Source of the DNA: Anaerolineales bacterium
GTDB taxonomy: Bacteria; Chloroflexota; Anaerolineae; Anaerolineales; Villigracilaceae
Length of the DNA: 64,000 nucleotides
Reading direction: 5' to 3'
NCBI GenBank assembly: GCA_016934715.1
Contig: JAFGSI010000028.1
Span: forward strand, 1-64,000
In this document: positions 63,200 through 64,000 of the stretch, one piece after another
How the letters are laid out: every line of letters begins with the position of its first letter
How positions within the stretch are numbered: position 1 is the first letter of the stretch
Notes under the pieces: generated by a model
Told to the model about the DNA's origin: nothing
What the model saw: the letters and a program-made list of their open reading frames with translations, nothing else
The model's database searches: none
Translations under genes and position numbers: made by a program

Positions 63200-64000
63200 G
63201 CGACTCTTTCGCCAGTTGCCAACCTGGAGGCCGTCGTGCGGATCCGGAATGCCCGCTTCACCGTTCTGACCAACCTGCTGGTTCCAATCGAGTCCGGCCG
63301 GAAGGAGCGCTTCGAAGAACGCCGACGCAGGTCTTCTGAAACCGCGATCTGCCGGTTCCCCAATTCGCGAAAACGAGCACCGACCGGTTGGTCGCGAGCG
63401 AGACTGAATTCCTGCGCCTGTGTTACCGCATCACCTCCCTTGGCTTTATCCATGGATGCTGTCGATCACCGCAGGCAGGATGGGCCTTCCTGGAATTATC
63501 GGGATGCCCCGGCTGGCAACCTGAAGGGCACCGCCCGGAGCCTGGAAATGGTCAGCGGAGCGACGCGCCTCTCAAACGGGGCTGGTTTCGCGTCTGGGAT
63601 GGGCTCTGGTAGACGACTCGAGGTCGCTGGTCTTCGAGAATGACGGCCAGCTGACGCCGCGGCCAGGATCTGTATTCCTTGGGCCCGCGGGATTGCACCT
63701 GCGTGGCGGGACCTGTTCCACTGATCCCCCGCTTCGCCCTGGGCAACTGGTGGACGCGGCTGCCGGGAGGTTCCCCAGGATGAACTGCAGGCAGTACGTG
63801 CTGACGGCAATGGACATGACATGGGATGAGGCCGGATGCGCTTCCCGGTCCAGGCCGTCTTCACGTGCGCGGAATCGCGGCCAAGCCCCATGCCCATTGG
63901 CCGGGTAGGTACGACCCGGCCTGGCGGACGGGTCTCCTTAGGGCCGGTGAGGTATTCTCCGGATCAGGATTCGCCGCTCTTCGTGCTCGCCAGTTCTCCT
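63200..64000 (+). pseudogene. GH31 family glycoside hydrolase, decayed, runs off the window
   Basis: Fragments of a GH31 alpha-glycosidase appear in order in changing frames: EAVVRIRNARFTVLTNLLV, RFEER; then QVF-TGA-NRDLPVPQFAKT with TGA for the expected Trp; then WNYRDAPAGNLKGTARSLE; then LVSRLGWALVDDSRSLVFEN; then GPVPLIPRFALGNWWTR, the start of the catalytic barrel; then QDELQAV. At least one nonsense codon and several frameshifts make it non-functional. It is downstream of the FGGY/MFS operon and may once have released its sugar. Confidence 0.85.

Overview
The window is high-GC bacterial DNA (roughly 60% G+C by eye), densely coded, with short Shine-Dalgarno-led operons on both strands. 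I infer a member of the Chloroflexota, most like Anaerolineae. The reasons are the many exported lipoproteins with Thr/Pro-rich linkers and SH3-like domains, the style of the decayed transposases, and a ribosomal protein L31 fused to an RNA-polymerase-alpha-C-terminal-like domain. This taxonomic call is an inference; no rRNA or tRNA gene is present to test it.

Left part (1-14.4 kb). The window opens inside the 3' end of a TnpB gene. A minus-strand run follows, with two UvrD-type helicase-like proteins flanking two exported proteins. A perfect-consensus promoter drives rplU-rpmA-rpmE, where L21 carries a Lys/Ala repeat tail and L31 is fused to an alpha-CTD-like module. Then come tdk, a membrane protein, hpt, a CCA-adding enzyme, a DEDD-type exonuclease and an alpha/beta hydrolase.

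Central part (14.4-40.5 kb) is mostly housekeeping and accessory metabolism: a lone response regulator, pyruvate phosphate dikinase, an M24 peptidase, an S10 carboxypeptidase, a three-gene 2-oxoacid dehydrogenase operon without E3, an aspartase, two lactonase-like metallo-beta-lactamase paralogues plus a remnant of a third, an acyltransferase/MFS pair, a GNAT-TrmO-methyltransferase run, a CBS-containing ClC channel, and hemW. At 39,977-40,459 lies a membrane-anchored thioredoxin whose first redox cysteine codon is TGA, followed by a SECIS-like hairpin. It is a candidate selenoprotein and the most interesting feature here.

Sulfur block (40.5-49 kb). An EF-G paralogue precedes a structured leader and an operon DUF4395-thioredoxin-cysK-cysE-moeB/rhodanese. 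Two small VOC proteins and a PIG-L deacetylase follow.

Accessory block (49-57 kb) holds a triple-repeat lipoprotein, a membrane sensor-like protein, a histidine phosphatase, rarA, a HigBA toxin-antitoxin pair, an AbiEii-type nucleotidyltransferase with a small partner, and at least three decayed insertion sequences.

Right part (57.2-64 kb). A TetR regulator diverges from an operon of a class II aldolase, a GSA-aminomutase-like class III aminotransferase, an FGGY kinase and an MFS transporter. One 45-bp palindrome contains both promoters. Downstream is a clearly decayed GH31 glycosidase that runs off the window. Together this looks like a regulated catabolic unit for an unidentified sugar-like compound.
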